Shown: positions 36,745-47,968 of the stretch, piece by piece
How the letters are laid out: every line of letters begins with the position of its first letter
Position numbering within the stretch: the first letter of the stretch is position 1
DNA from: Burkholderia cepacia
GTDB lineage: Bacteria > Pseudomonadota > Gammaproteobacteria > Burkholderiales > Burkholderiaceae
Length of the DNA stretch: 64,000 nucleotides
NCBI RefSeq assembly: GCF_001039005.1
Contig: NZ_LDWR01000067.1
Coordinates: 62,001-126,000, forward strand
Direction: 5' to 3'
Notes under the pieces: model-generated
Told to the model about the DNA's origin: nothing
Seen by the model: only the letters and a program-made list of their open reading frames with translations
Databases searched by the model: none
Made by a program: the position numbers and the translations under genes

Positions 36745-36806
36745 GCGCGCCGCCGCGCGGGGCGTCCCCTGCCCCCGGTAGTCCCGCGCGATCGTAAGAC
36801 ATGCGG

Positions 36807-36833
36807 CCGGCGCCTCGACGCGCCGGCGCTTTT
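36807..36833 (+). terminator. Hairpin between dctA and alc
   Basis: CCGGCGC (36807-36813), ctcgac loop, GCGCCGG (36820-36826), then CGC and TTTT. It sits 19 bases before the alc start and looks like a partial terminator inside the operon. Confidence 0.5.
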
Positions 36834-36851
36834 AAACATAGTGGAGACGAC

Positions 36852-37859
36852 ATGGCAGCCCCCATCCTCGATCCGAACGCGCCGGCGTTTACGCGGCGTT
36901 ACATGAACCTCGCCGACCCGCGCCTCGGTGCGCAGGCGCTCTTCGCCAGCGACGAATTCTTCGCGCCGAAGGAACGCATGCTGAATCCCGAGCCGGCCGT
37001 GTTCATTCCCGGCAAGTACGACGACCACGGCAAGTGGATGGACGGCTGGGAAACGCGCCGCAAGCGCACGACCGGCCACGACTTCTGCGTGGTCCGCCTT
37101 GCGCGCCCGGGCGTGATCCACGGCGTCGATCTCGACACGAGCCACTTCACCGGCAATTTCCCGCCGGCCGCGTCGATCGAAGCGTGCAGCGCCGACGGCG
37201 ACACGCCGCCCGACGACGCCGAGTGGCGCACGATCGTCCCCGCGACGACGTTGCAAGGCAATTCGCATCACTACGTGAGCGTCGACGACGCGAAGCCGGT
37301 CACGCACTTGCGCGTGAACCTGTATCCGGACGGCGGGCTGGCGCGGCTGCGCGTGTACGGCCAGCCGCAGCGCGACTGGCGCGACGTGCCGGCCGGCGAG
37401 CTCGTCGATCTCGCGGCGATCGAGAACGGCGGTCATCTCGTGGCCGCGAACAACCAGCACTTCGGCCCGGCATCGCAGATGCTGATGCCGGGGCGCGGCG
37501 CGAACATGGGCGACGGCTGGGAAACGCGGCGCCGCCGCGAGCCCGGCAACGACTGGGCGATCGTCGCGCTCGCGCGGCCGGGCATCATCCGGCGCGTCGA
37601 GGTCGATACGGCGTTCTTCAAGGGCAACTTCCCCGACCGCTGCTCGCTGCAGGCCGCGCGGGTCGCGGGCGGCACCGACGATTCGCTCGTCACGCAGGCG
37701 ATGTTCTGGGCCGAACTGCTCGGCGAGCAGAAGCTGTCGATGGACCACGTGCATACGTTCGACCAGCTCGCGGCGCTCGGCCCCGTCACGCACGTGCGTT
37801 TCAACATCTTCCCGGACGGCGGCGTGTCGCGCCTGCGTCTGTGGGGCGAGCCGGCTTGA
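36852..37859 (+). CDS. alc: Allantoicase
   Basis: Hydrolyses allantoate to ureidoglycolate and urea. The 335-aa protein is an internal duplication of jelly-roll units: WMDGWETRRKR with DTSHFTGNFPPAAS in the first half is mirrored by GDGWETRRRREPGND with DTAFFKGNFPDRCS in the second, as in known allantoicases. GGAGA precedes ATG 36852. It lies 13 bases before allA, the next enzyme. Confidence 0.95.
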   Translation: MAAPILDPNAPAFTRRYMNLADPRLGAQALFASDEFFAPKERMLNPEPAVFIPGKYDDHGKWMDGWETRRKRTTGHDFCVVRLARPGVIHGVDLDTSHFTGNFPPAASIEACSADGDTPPDDAEWRTIVPATTLQGNSHHYVSVDDAKPVTHLRVNLYPDGGLARLRVYGQPQRDWRDVPAGELVDLAAIENGGHLVAANNQHFGPASQMLMPGRGANMGDGWETRRRREPGNDWAIVALARPGIIRRVEVDTAFFKGNFPDRCSLQAARVAGGTDDSLVTQAMFWAELLGEQKLSMDHVHTFDQLAALGPVTHVRFNIFPDGGVSRLRLWGEPA

Positions 37860-37872
37860 AGGGGGTAACGGC

Positions 37873-38397
37873 ATGAGCGGACCACACATCCTGCGCGTCG
37901 AGCGCCTGACCCGCGAAGCGTTCGCGCCGTTCGGCGACGTGATCGCGCTCGAAGGCGCGCGGCATTTCCCGATCAACGGCGGCACGACCGAACGCTTCCA
38001 CGATCTTGCGACGATCGACGTCTGTGCGGACGGCGGCCGGCCGCTCGTCAGCGTGTTTCGCGCGCAGCCGCGCGCGCTGCCGGTCGCCATCACGCTGATG
38101 GAGCGCCATCCGCACGGCAGCCAGGCTTTCATCCCGCTCGCGGCCGTGTCGCGCTACGCGATCGTGGTCGCGCCGGCCGGCGAATTCCGGCCCGACGCGA
38201 TGCGCGCGTTCCTGGCCGAAGGCTGGCAGGGCGTGAACTATGCGAAGGGCGTCTGGCACCATCCGCTGCTCGCGCTCGACGCGGTCAGCGATTTCGTGAT
38301 CGTCGATCGCGGCGGCTCGCAGCCGAATTGCGACGAGATCCCGCTCGACGTCGCATGGGCGCTCGAGTTCGAGCCGGCCTGCGCGAGCACGGCCTGA
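37873..38397 (+). CDS. allA: Ureidoglycolate lyase AllA
   Basis: Splits ureidoglycolate into glyoxylate and urea. It is a 174-aa cupin-like protein. LTREAFAPFGDVI opens it, HPHGSQAFIPL carries the conserved metal/substrate histidine block, and the later GVWHHPLLAL is typical. It starts 13 bases after alc following GGGGG. The urease and allantoinase genes needed for the full route are not in the window. Confidence 0.94.
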   Translation: MSGPHILRVERLTREAFAPFGDVIALEGARHFPINGGTTERFHDLATIDVCADGGRPLVSVFRAQPRALPVAITLMERHPHGSQAFIPLAAVSRYAIVVAPAGEFRPDAMRAFLAEGWQGVNYAKGVWHHPLLALDAVSDFVIVDRGGSQPNCDEIPLDVAWALEFEPACASTA

Positions 38398-38510
38398 CGC
38401 GACGCGCAGCCGGCGCCGGGTTTCGGGCGCGGGCGGCGTGAGACGGCCGAAGGGCTTTCGTAAGCGTTCCGAACCGGTCCGCGCGCGGCGCGCGGCACGA
38501 TCCCGAAAAG

Positions 38511-38551
38511 AACACGGCCCGGGCGGCGAAATGCCGGCCGGGCCGTGCTGC
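38511..38551 (-). terminator. fur terminator
   Basis: Minus-strand hairpin with arms CACGGCCCGG and CCGGGCCGTG and a long GC loop, followed by TTCTTTT, 19 bases beyond the fur stop. It may also stop allA transcripts. Confidence 0.65.
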
Positions 38552-38569
38552 GTGCGCGGGTCGCGCGCT

Positions 38570-38998
38570 TCAGTGCTTGCGGTGCGGGCAGTTTTCGGTG
38601 GTGCAGGAACCGTACATCGCGAGCGAGTGTTCCTGGAGCCGGAAGCCGCGCTCCTTCGCGATGGCCTGCTGGCGGCCCTCGATCTCGGCGTCGAAGAATT
38701 CCTCGACGCGGCCGCAATCGAGGCACACGAGGTGGTCGTGGTGCGAACCTTCGTTCAATTCGAACACGGCCTTGCCGGATTCGAAGTTGCTGCGCGTGAG
38801 CAGGCCGGCCTGCTCGAACTGCGTGAGCACGCGGTAGACGGTGGCGAGCCCGATGTCGAGCTGCTCGTTGAGCAGGTTGCGGTAGACGTCTTCGGCCGTC
38901 AGGTGGCGCACCGGACTCTGCTGGAAGATCTCGAGAATCTTGAGGCGCGGTAGGGTGGCCTTGAGCCCAATATTCTTGAGATCCGTCGGATTGGTCAT
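38570..38998 (-). CDS. fur: Ferric uptake regulator Fur
   Basis: Iron-responsive repressor, 142 aa. The winged HTH spans about residues 10-82 (LGLATVYRVL-type recognition helix, here DIGLATVYRVLTQFEQ). The metal sites are in GSHHDHLVCLDCG (the His cluster and CxxC) and the C-terminal CTTENCPH. It is divergent from bamE across 141 bases, an arrangement conserved in beta-proteobacteria. Confidence 0.97.
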   Translation of the reverse strand: MTNPTDLKNIGLKATLPRLKILEIFQQSPVRHLTAEDVYRNLLNEQLDIGLATVYRVLTQFEQAGLLTRSNFESGKAVFELNEGSHHDHLVCLDCGRVEEFFDAEIEGRQQAIAKERGFRLQEHSLAMYGSCTTENCPHRKH

Positions 38999-39139
38999 GG
39001 CTAGGCATCCCTAGAGTACAATGCAGGGCTTCAATGTTACCGGCTTTTCGCCGTTCCAGAAACACGCGCGGCCTGCACACGGGCCAGCACGGTGAAGGAA
39101 ATGATCCCAGAATCGCTTTCGCACTTTCAGAGGAGTCGC

Positions 39140-39958
39140 ATGCGGAGTGCCATCATCGCTGCCGCCGCCGTTGCGGCGCTGGCTGGTTGTTCGTCGTACG
39201 ACAGCGTGACGCAGCGCATCGCGCAGAGCATCACGCCCTATCGGATCACCGTCGTGCAGGGCAACTTCGTATCGCAGGAGAAAGCCGCGCAACTGCAGGT
39301 CGGCATGACGCGCGAGCAGGTGCGCGCGTTGCTCGGCACGCCGCTGCTGGCGGACATGTTCCACGCCGACCGCTGGGATTACCTCTTCTACTTCAAGCGC
39401 GGCTCGACGGCGGTCGTCCAGCAGCGCGATCTCGTCGTGACCTTCGCGGGCGATCGCCTCGCGGGCTGGACCGGCGCCGACAACCTGCCGTCCGAGCTCG
39501 ACCTGCTGGCCGACATCGACGGCGACCGCGGCGGCAAGAAGGCGAAGGCGGCCGCGGCGGCGAGGGCCGCTTCCGAGGCGGCTGCCGCGCGCGCTGCGCA
39601 AGCGGCGAGCGCGCCGGCGCCGGATACCGTCGCCAGCCCGTCCGTCGTGCCGGCGTCCGGCGCGGTGGTCGACCAGGATGCGAACGCGCAGGCTGCCCGC
39701 GCGGCAAACCGCGCGACCAACCAGGTGTCGGGTCAGGGCTCGAACGCGCGCCGCTTCGCGCCGTCCACGCAGGCTGCCGGCGGTGCGCCGGTGCCGGGCG
39801 GCCAGCCGCCGGGCGCGGTTCCGGCGATCCAGCCGCAGTTCCAGTTCCATCGTCCGCCGCAGCCGAACGTGTCGAACGAGGCGGCGCCGCCGGTCGGCCC
39901 GCAAGGCTCGGACACGCTGCAGAACCAGCCGATCACCGCGCCGGCCCAGTCGCAGTAA
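39140..39958 (+). CDS. bamE: Outer membrane assembly lipoprotein BamE with long Ala/Pro-rich tail
   Basis: Component of the BAM complex that inserts beta-barrel proteins. Lipobox LAGC with Cys17; the start is ATG 39140 after AGGAG. The SmpA/OmlA domain covers about residues 35-110 (QGNFVSQEKAAQLQVGMTRE, split as VGMTREQVRALLGTPLL). Beyond it lies a tail of about 150 residues rich in Ala, Gln, Pro and Gly, including a likely coiled Ala-rich helix (KKAKAAAAARAASEAAAARA) and a Pro/Gln end. Enteric BamE is only about 110 aa. It is upstream of dapB. Confidence 0.93.
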   Translation: MRSAIIAAAAVAALAGCSSYDSVTQRIAQSITPYRITVVQGNFVSQEKAAQLQVGMTREQVRALLGTPLLADMFHADRWDYLFYFKRGSTAVVQQRDLVVTFAGDRLAGWTGADNLPSELDLLADIDGDRGGKKAKAAAAARAASEAAAARAAQAASAPAPDTVASPSVVPASGAVVDQDANAQAARAANRATNQVSGQGSNARRFAPSTQAAGGAPVPGGQPPGAVPAIQPQFQFHRPPQPNVSNEAAPPVGPQGSDTLQNQPITAPAQSQ

Positions 39959-40023
39959 GCGGCCGGCAAGCGGAAACAGGGCGGCATGTGCCGCCCGCCT
40001 TTAGACCTGTCGTGTAGAAAGCC

Positions 40024-40821
40024 ATGAAGATTGCGATTGCCGGCGCATCGGGCCGTATGGGCCGGATGCTGATCGAAGCCGTTCTCAATGATCCCGATGC
40101 ACAGCTCGTCGGCGCGCTTGACCGCGCCGATTCGCCGTTCCTCGGCCAGGACGCCGGCGCGTTCCTCGGCAGGGAAACCGGGATCAAGCTGACCGACGAC
40201 CTCGACGCCGTATTCGCGCAGGCCGATTACCTGATCGATTTCACGCGTCCGGAAGGCACGATCGCGCACATCGAGGCCGCGCTGCGCCACGACGTGAAGC
40301 TCGTGATCGGTACGACCGGCTTCACCGCCGAGCAGAAGGCCGAACTGCAGGCCGCGGCCGGCAAGATCGGCATCGTGTTCGCGGCGAACATGAGCGTCGG
40401 CGTGAACGTCACGCTGAAGCTGCTCGAATTTGCGGCTAAGCATTTCTCGCACGGCTACGACATCGAGATCATCGAGGCGCATCACCGCCACAAGGTCGAT
40501 GCGCCGTCGGGCACCGCGCTGATGATGGGCGAAGCCGTCGCCGGCGCGCTCGGCCGCTCGCTCGACGATTGCGCGGTGTACGGCCGCCACGGCGTGACGG
40601 GCGAGCGCGATCCGTCGTCGATCGGCTTTGCCGCGGTCCGCGGCGGCGACATCGTCGGCGACCACACCGTGCTGTTCGCCGGGATCGGCGAGCGCATCGA
40701 GATCACGCACAAGTCGTCGAGCCGCGTGTCGTACGCGCAGGGCGCGCTGCGCGCGGTCCGCTTCCTGTCGGCGCGCGGCGCCGGCCTGTTCGACATGCAG
40801 GACGTGCTCGGCCTGCGCTGA
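40024..40821 (+). CDS. dapB: 4-hydroxy-tetrahydrodipicolinate reductase DapB
   Basis: NAD(P)H-dependent step of lysine and diaminopimelate synthesis, 265 aa. Cofactor loop GASGRMGRM at the N-terminus; substrate motif EAHHRHKVDAPSGTAL near residue 155 with the catalytic His and Lys. It lies 65 bases after bamE and 18 before the ExbB-like gene. Confidence 0.97.
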   Translation: MKIAIAGASGRMGRMLIEAVLNDPDAQLVGALDRADSPFLGQDAGAFLGRETGIKLTDDLDAVFAQADYLIDFTRPEGTIAHIEAALRHDVKLVIGTTGFTAEQKAELQAAAGKIGIVFAANMSVGVNVTLKLLEFAAKHFSHGYDIEIIEAHHRHKVDAPSGTALMMGEAVAGALGRSLDDCAVYGRHGVTGERDPSSIGFAAVRGGDIVGDHTVLFAGIGERIEITHKSSSRVSYAQGALRAVRFLSARGAGLFDMQDVLGLR

Positions 40822-40839
40822 CACAATGGGGAAACTCCG

Positions 40840-41508
40840 ATGGCGATTCCCACCGGCGTTGTCCACTACCTCGAAAGCGGCGATGCGATCACGCACGCCG
40901 TCGCCTATGTGCTGCTGGCGATGTCCGTCGCCAGCTGGTGCTTCCTCTTCATGAAAGCCTGGCTGCTGGTCCGCGCGAAGCGGCAGGGGCCGCGTGCGCT
41001 CGCCGCGTTCTGGCGCGCGCCGTCGCTTGACGCGGGCATCGCCGCGCTCGCCGGCGCCGATCGCGAGCGCGTGTTCGTGCCGCTCGCCGAAGCCGCGCGC
41101 GATGCGGCCGACGACCACGACCCGGCCGCACTGGCCGCGCGCGTCGAACGCAACGAACGCGTGCTGCGCGCGTTGCGTCACGCGATGCTGCGCTCGCAGC
41201 GGCGTCTCGAATTCGGTCAGGTGCTGCTCGCGTCGATCGGCAGTACCGCGCCGTTCGTCGGGCTGCTCGGTACCGTGTGGGGCATCTACCATGCGCTCGG
41301 CAGCATCGCCGCGAGCGGTCAGGCGCAGATCGAGAACGTCGCGGGGCCGGTCGGCGAGGCGCTGATCATGACCGCGTTCGGGCTCGTCGTCGCGATTCCG
41401 GCGGTGCTGGCCTACAACATCCTCGGGCGACTCGTGCGGCAACTCGCCGAGGAACTCGACGGCTTCGCGCGCGACCTGCACGTGTTCGTGTGCGCGCAGG
41501 AATCCTGA
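40840..41508 (+). CDS. MotA/TolQ/ExbB-family proton channel protein
   Basis: A 222-aa inner-membrane protein with three hydrophobic segments (about 20-40, 130-150, 165-190). The family block STAPFVGLLGTVWGIYHALG precedes the third segment. With the ExbD-like partner next door it should form a proton-driven motor for an outer-membrane process. No TonB, TolA or TolB gene is adjacent, so ExbB versus TolQ cannot be settled; ExbB is favoured by size. Confidence 0.88.
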   Translation: MAIPTGVVHYLESGDAITHAVAYVLLAMSVASWCFLFMKAWLLVRAKRQGPRALAAFWRAPSLDAGIAALAGADRERVFVPLAEAARDAADDHDPAALAARVERNERVLRALRHAMLRSQRRLEFGQVLLASIGSTAPFVGLLGTVWGIYHALGSIAASGQAQIENVAGPVGEALIMTAFGLVVAIPAVLAYNILGRLVRQLAEELDGFARDLHVFVCAQES

Positions 41509-41532
41509 CGCGCCCATCCCGGAGGAGCAACC

Positions 41533-41991
41533 ATGGCATTCGGCGGACTCGAGCACCACAAGACGTCCGCGCCGATGGCGGAGATCAACATGACCCCGCT
41601 GATCGACGTGATGCTCGTGCTGCTCGTCATCTTCATCATTACCGCGCCGCTGATGACGCACGCGATCCGGCTCGACCTGCCCAAGGTCGCGGCCAGCGTC
41701 GCGCGCGACACGCCGCAATCCGTCACGCTGTCGATCGACGACGCGGGCAAGCTGTACTGGGACGACGCGCCCGTCGCGCTCGACGCGCTGCCGGCGCGCT
41801 TCCGGGCCGCCGCCGCGGGCGCCGCGCCGCCCGAGCTGCGGCTGCGCGCGTCGCGCGCGACCCGCTACGACGTGATCGCGCAGGTGATGGGGGCCGCGCA
41901 GGCCGCGGGCCTCACGCGGATCGGCTTCGTGACCGACATGCCGCCGCAGGCGGGCGCCGCCGCGCCGACCGCCGCCGGCGCGAAACCCTGA
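41533..41991 (+). CDS. ExbD/TolR-family protein
   Basis: A 152-aa single-pass inner-membrane protein. AEINMTPLIDVMLVLLVIFII contains the transmembrane helix and the proton-carrying Asp of DVMLVLL (near residue 25). A periplasmic domain follows. GGAGGAG precedes the ATG. It pairs with the ExbB-like gene 24 bases upstream. Confidence 0.9.
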   Translation: MAFGGLEHHKTSAPMAEINMTPLIDVMLVLLVIFIITAPLMTHAIRLDLPKVAASVARDTPQSVTLSIDDAGKLYWDDAPVALDALPARFRAAAAGAAPPELRLRASRATRYDVIAQVMGAAQAAGLTRIGFVTDMPPQAGAAAPTAAGAKP

Positions 41992-42051
41992 CACCTCGTC
42001 GTGTTGAGGGCCCAGGCCCGCGAGACCGGCCGTGCGGGCCGGCGCGGGCGG

Positions 42052-42057
42052 TATAAT
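42052..42057 (+). promoter_or_regulatory. -10 box of the leuS promoter
   Basis: Perfect TATAAT 188 bases before the leuS ATG. The -35 is weak. It follows a GC-rich dyad CCGGCC-N5-GGCCGG (42026-42042) that may end the exbD transcript. The leader of about 180 nt shows no leucine-rich peptide or T-box. Confidence 0.55.
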
Positions 42058-42244
42058 CGACGTTTTTCCCGGTCTGCAGGGTTTCCCTGGTCATCCGGAG
42101 CTCGTCCGGGCATTCCGGGTTCTTCCGGCAACCGCGGTCGGGCCTGGAAACCGCCAGCCTGTTCCCGCGCCGGGCAAGCGCGATTTTCGATCCACACCTG
42201 CGCGCGAGCCGTCGCGCCGCTTAAAGCCTAGTCCGAACCACACC

Positions 42245-44839
<2,595 letters not shown>

Positions 44840-44877
44840 CGGCCGCCGGCCGTCGGACGTACACAGAAGGAGCGAAG

Positions 44878-45429
44878 GTGATCCGCAGATCGTTTTTGAT
44901 GCTCGTCGGCAGCGCGGTCGCGCTGTCGGCATGCGGCTTCCAGCTGCGCGGCCAGCAGGACTACGCGTTCAAGCACCTGCTGGTGGCCGGCGCGTCGGCG
45001 CCCGTCGAGGCGCGGCTGACGCGCCTCGTCCAGGCCGGCAGCGACACGAAGATCGTCAAGTCGGCGGATGACGCCGACGCCGTGCTGCGCATGTGGGAGT
45101 CGCGTGGCCAGAACACGCTGACGCTCAACCAGTTCGGCTCGGCGCAGGAATACGCACTGTTCTATACGCTGAACTACACGCTGACGAGCAAGGACGGCAC
45201 CGTACTGATCCCGCCGAGCGCGATCGCGCTGAACCGCGCGATGACGTACAGCGACCAGTACACGAACGCGAAGGCGCAGGAAGCCGACATCCTGTACGGC
45301 GACATGCAGAACGATGCGGTCGACCAGCTGATGCGGCGTCTCGCGATCGTCCACTCGCTGACGCCGGCGCCGGAGGACGTGGTGCCGGGCGTCGCGCCGC
45401 GCGCGCCGCTGCCGCCGCCGCCGCTCTGA
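44878..45429 (+). CDS. lptE: LPS-assembly lipoprotein LptE
   Basis: Outer-membrane plug and partner of LptD in lipopolysaccharide export. The 183-aa lipoprotein starts at GTG 44878 after GAAGGAG; the lipobox is LSAC (Cys19), followed by GFQLRGQQDYAFKHL, the family's usual opening. The C-terminal 25 residues are Pro/Ala-rich. It lies 38 bases after leuS and 18 before holA. Confidence 0.92.
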   Translation: MIRRSFLMLVGSAVALSACGFQLRGQQDYAFKHLLVAGASAPVEARLTRLVQAGSDTKIVKSADDADAVLRMWESRGQNTLTLNQFGSAQEYALFYTLNYTLTSKDGTVLIPPSAIALNRAMTYSDQYTNAKAQEADILYGDMQNDAVDQLMRRLAIVHSLTPAPEDVVPGVAPRAPLPPPPL

Positions 45430-45447
45430 TCGACGGCGCACGCACCG

Positions 45448-46542
45448 ATGCAATTGCGACTTGATGCGCTGGAGCCGCACCTCGCGAAGGGGTTGGCCGG
45501 GCTCTATACCGTCTACGGCGACGAGCCGCTGCTCGCGCAGGAAGCGTGCGACCGCATTCGTGCGGCCGCGCGCGCGGCCGGCTTCACCGAGCGATCGGTG
45601 CATACGGTCGAGCGCGGCTTCGACTGGAGCGTGCTGCTCGGCGCGACTCAGGCGATGTCGCTGTTCGGCGAGCGCCAGCTGATCGAGCTGCGCATTCCGT
45701 CGGGCAAGCCCGGCAAGGAAGGCGCCGATGCGCTGAAGACGCTCGCGGCCACACCCAACCCCGATGCGCTGATGCTCGTCACGTTGCCGCGCCTCGACGC
45801 GGCCACGCAGAAATCCGCGTGGTTTACCGCGCTGCAGAACGGCGGCGTCGCGCTGAAGATCGATCCGGTTGACCGCGCGCAACTGCCGAACTGGATCGGC
45901 CAGCGTCTCGCGATGCAGGGCCAGCGCGCCGCGCCCGGCGAGGACGGGCGGCGCGCGCTGCAGTTCATCGCGGAGCGCGTCGAGGGCAACCTGCTCGCCG
46001 CGCACCAGGAAATCCAGAAGCTCGGGCTGCTGTATCCGCAAGGCGCGCTGTCGTTCGAGCAGGTGCACGACGCGGTGCTGAACGTCGCGCGCTACGACGT
46101 CTTCAAGCTGAACGAAGCGATGCTCGCCGGCGACGCCGCGCGGCTCGCGCGGATGATCGACGGGCTGAAGGGCGAGGGCGAGGCGATCGTGCTCGTGATG
46201 TGGGCCGTCGTCGAGGAGTTGCGCACGCTGCTGCGGATCAAGCGCGGTGCGGACGCCGGCAAGCCGTTGGCGACGCTGCTGCGCGAGAACCGCGTGTGGG
46301 GGCCGCGCGAGCGGTTGATCGGCCCCGCGCTGAACCGCGTGTCGGCACCCATGCTCGAGAAGGCGCTCGCGTTTGCCGCGAAGCTCGACCGGCAGGTCAA
46401 GGGGCTCACGGCCGTCATGCCGGGCCGCCGCACGCAGGACGAGCCGCCGCCCGATCCGTGGGACGGGCTGTTCCAGCTCGCGATGACGGTTGCGGGCGCA
46501 CGCGGCGAACGACCGCCGACCGCGGGTCGCGTGCGGCGTTAA
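45448..46542 (+). CDS. holA: DNA polymerase III delta subunit HolA
   Basis: Clamp-loader subunit that opens the beta sliding clamp. The 364-aa protein has LYTVYGDEPLLAQEACDRIR near residue 20, followed by the AAA+-like domains without a functional Walker A, as usual for delta. It belongs to the leuS-lptE-holA-proA run. Confidence 0.94.
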   Translation: MQLRLDALEPHLAKGLAGLYTVYGDEPLLAQEACDRIRAAARAAGFTERSVHTVERGFDWSVLLGATQAMSLFGERQLIELRIPSGKPGKEGADALKTLAATPNPDALMLVTLPRLDAATQKSAWFTALQNGGVALKIDPVDRAQLPNWIGQRLAMQGQRAAPGEDGRRALQFIAERVEGNLLAAHQEIQKLGLLYPQGALSFEQVHDAVLNVARYDVFKLNEAMLAGDAARLARMIDGLKGEGEAIVLVMWAVVEELRTLLRIKRGADAGKPLATLLRENRVWGPRERLIGPALNRVSAPMLEKALAFAAKLDRQVKGLTAVMPGRRTQDEPPPDPWDGLFQLAMTVAGARGERPPTAGRVRR

Positions 46543-46679
46543 GTCCCTCCGGGCCGTCAGCGCGCACTGCGCAACCCGCTTACAATGCTTCGATGGTCGG
46601 GGCGGCCATCCGGCCGCCGCCCCACATGCTTCCCCACGAATTCATGCCGCCCAGCGCGGCTCGCTTCTCGAGTCACACG

Positions 46680-47951
46680 ATGGATATCGATCAGTACATG
46701 ACCGACCTGGGCCGCCGCGCCCGGCACGCTTCCCGCGCGATGGCGCGCGCCAGCACGGCCGCGAAGAACGCGGCGCTCGACGCCGTGGCGCGCGCGATCG
46801 AACGCGACGCGCAGGCACTGAAGGAGGCGAACGCACGCGATGTCGCCCGCGCCCGTGAAAAGGGGCACGATGCGGCGTTCATCGACCGCCTGACGCTGTC
46901 GGACAAGGCGCTGAAGACGATGGTCGAGGGCTTGCGCCAGGTCGCATCGCTGGCCGATCCGATCGGCGAGATCGGTAACCTCAAGTTCCGCCCGAGCGGG
47001 ATTCAGGTGGGCCAGATGCGCGTGCCGCTCGGCGTGATCGGCATCATCTACGAATCGCGCCCGAACGTGACGATCGACGCGGCCGCGCTGTGCCTGAAGT
47101 CGGGCAACGCGACGATCCTGCGTGGCGGCTCCGAAGCGCTCGAATCGAACGCGGCGCTCGCGAAGCTGATCGGCGAAGGTCTCGAGGCGGCCGGCCTGCC
47201 GCAGGATGCGGTGCAGGTCGTCGAGACGGCCGATCGCGCGGCGGTCGGCAAGCTGATCACGATGACCGACTACGTCGACGTGATCGTGCCGCGCGGCGGC
47301 AAGAGCCTGATCGAGCGCCTGATCAACGAGGCGCGCGTACCGATGATCAAGCACCTCGACGGCATCTGCCACGTGTACGTCGACGATCGCGCCGATCTCG
47401 ACCGCGCGCTCACCGTCTGCGACAACGCGAAGACGCACCGCTACGGCACCTGCAACACGATGGAGACGTTGCTCGTCGCAAGCGGCATCGCGGCGACGCT
47501 GCTGCCGCCGCTCGGCAAGCTGTATCGCGACAAGCAGGTCGAGCTGCGCGTCGATGCGGCCGCGCGCACGGTGCTCGCCGATGCGGGCGTCGGGCCGCTC
47601 GTCGATGCGACCGAGGAAGACTGGCACACCGAATATCTCGCGCCGGTGCTCGCGATCAAGGTCGTCGACGGCCTCGACGCCGCGATCGAGCACATCAACC
47701 ATTACGGCTCGCATCACACGGATGCGATCGTCACCGAGGATCACGATCGCGCGATGCGGTTCCTGCGCGAGGTCGATTCGGCGAGCGTGATGGTCAACGC
47801 GTCGACGCGCTTCGCGGACGGCTTCGAATTCGGCCTCGGCGCGGAAATCGGCATCTCGAACGACAAGCTGCACGCACGCGGCCCCGTCGGCCTGGAAGGG
47901 CTGACGTCGCTGAAGTACGTCGTGCTCGGACACGGCGAAGGCCGCCAGTAA
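46680..47951 (+). CDS. proA: Gamma-glutamyl phosphate reductase ProA
   Basis: NADPH-dependent second step of proline synthesis. The 423-aa protein starts at ATG 46680 (MDIDQYMTDLGRRAR), with catalytic Cys in HLDGICHVYV and NTMETLLV downstream. It lies 137 bases after holA. The open frame continues upstream through holA only as a GC artefact. Confidence 0.96.
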   Translation: MDIDQYMTDLGRRARHASRAMARASTAAKNAALDAVARAIERDAQALKEANARDVARAREKGHDAAFIDRLTLSDKALKTMVEGLRQVASLADPIGEIGNLKFRPSGIQVGQMRVPLGVIGIIYESRPNVTIDAAALCLKSGNATILRGGSEALESNAALAKLIGEGLEAAGLPQDAVQVVETADRAAVGKLITMTDYVDVIVPRGGKSLIERLINEARVPMIKHLDGICHVYVDDRADLDRALTVCDNAKTHRYGTCNTMETLLVASGIAATLLPPLGKLYRDKQVELRVDAAARTVLADAGVGPLVDATEEDWHTEYLAPVLAIKVVDGLDAAIEHINHYGSHHTDAIVTEDHDRAMRFLREVDSASVMVNASTRFADGFEFGLGAEIGISNDKLHARGPVGLEGLTSLKYVVLGHGEGRQ

Positions 47952-47968
47952 AGCGAGGCGCACAACCG

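Noticed and set aside
42058..42244. Leucine-responsive leader peptide or T-box before leuS
   Set aside because: No run of leucine codons, no T-box sequence and no terminator with a T-run in the 180-base leader.
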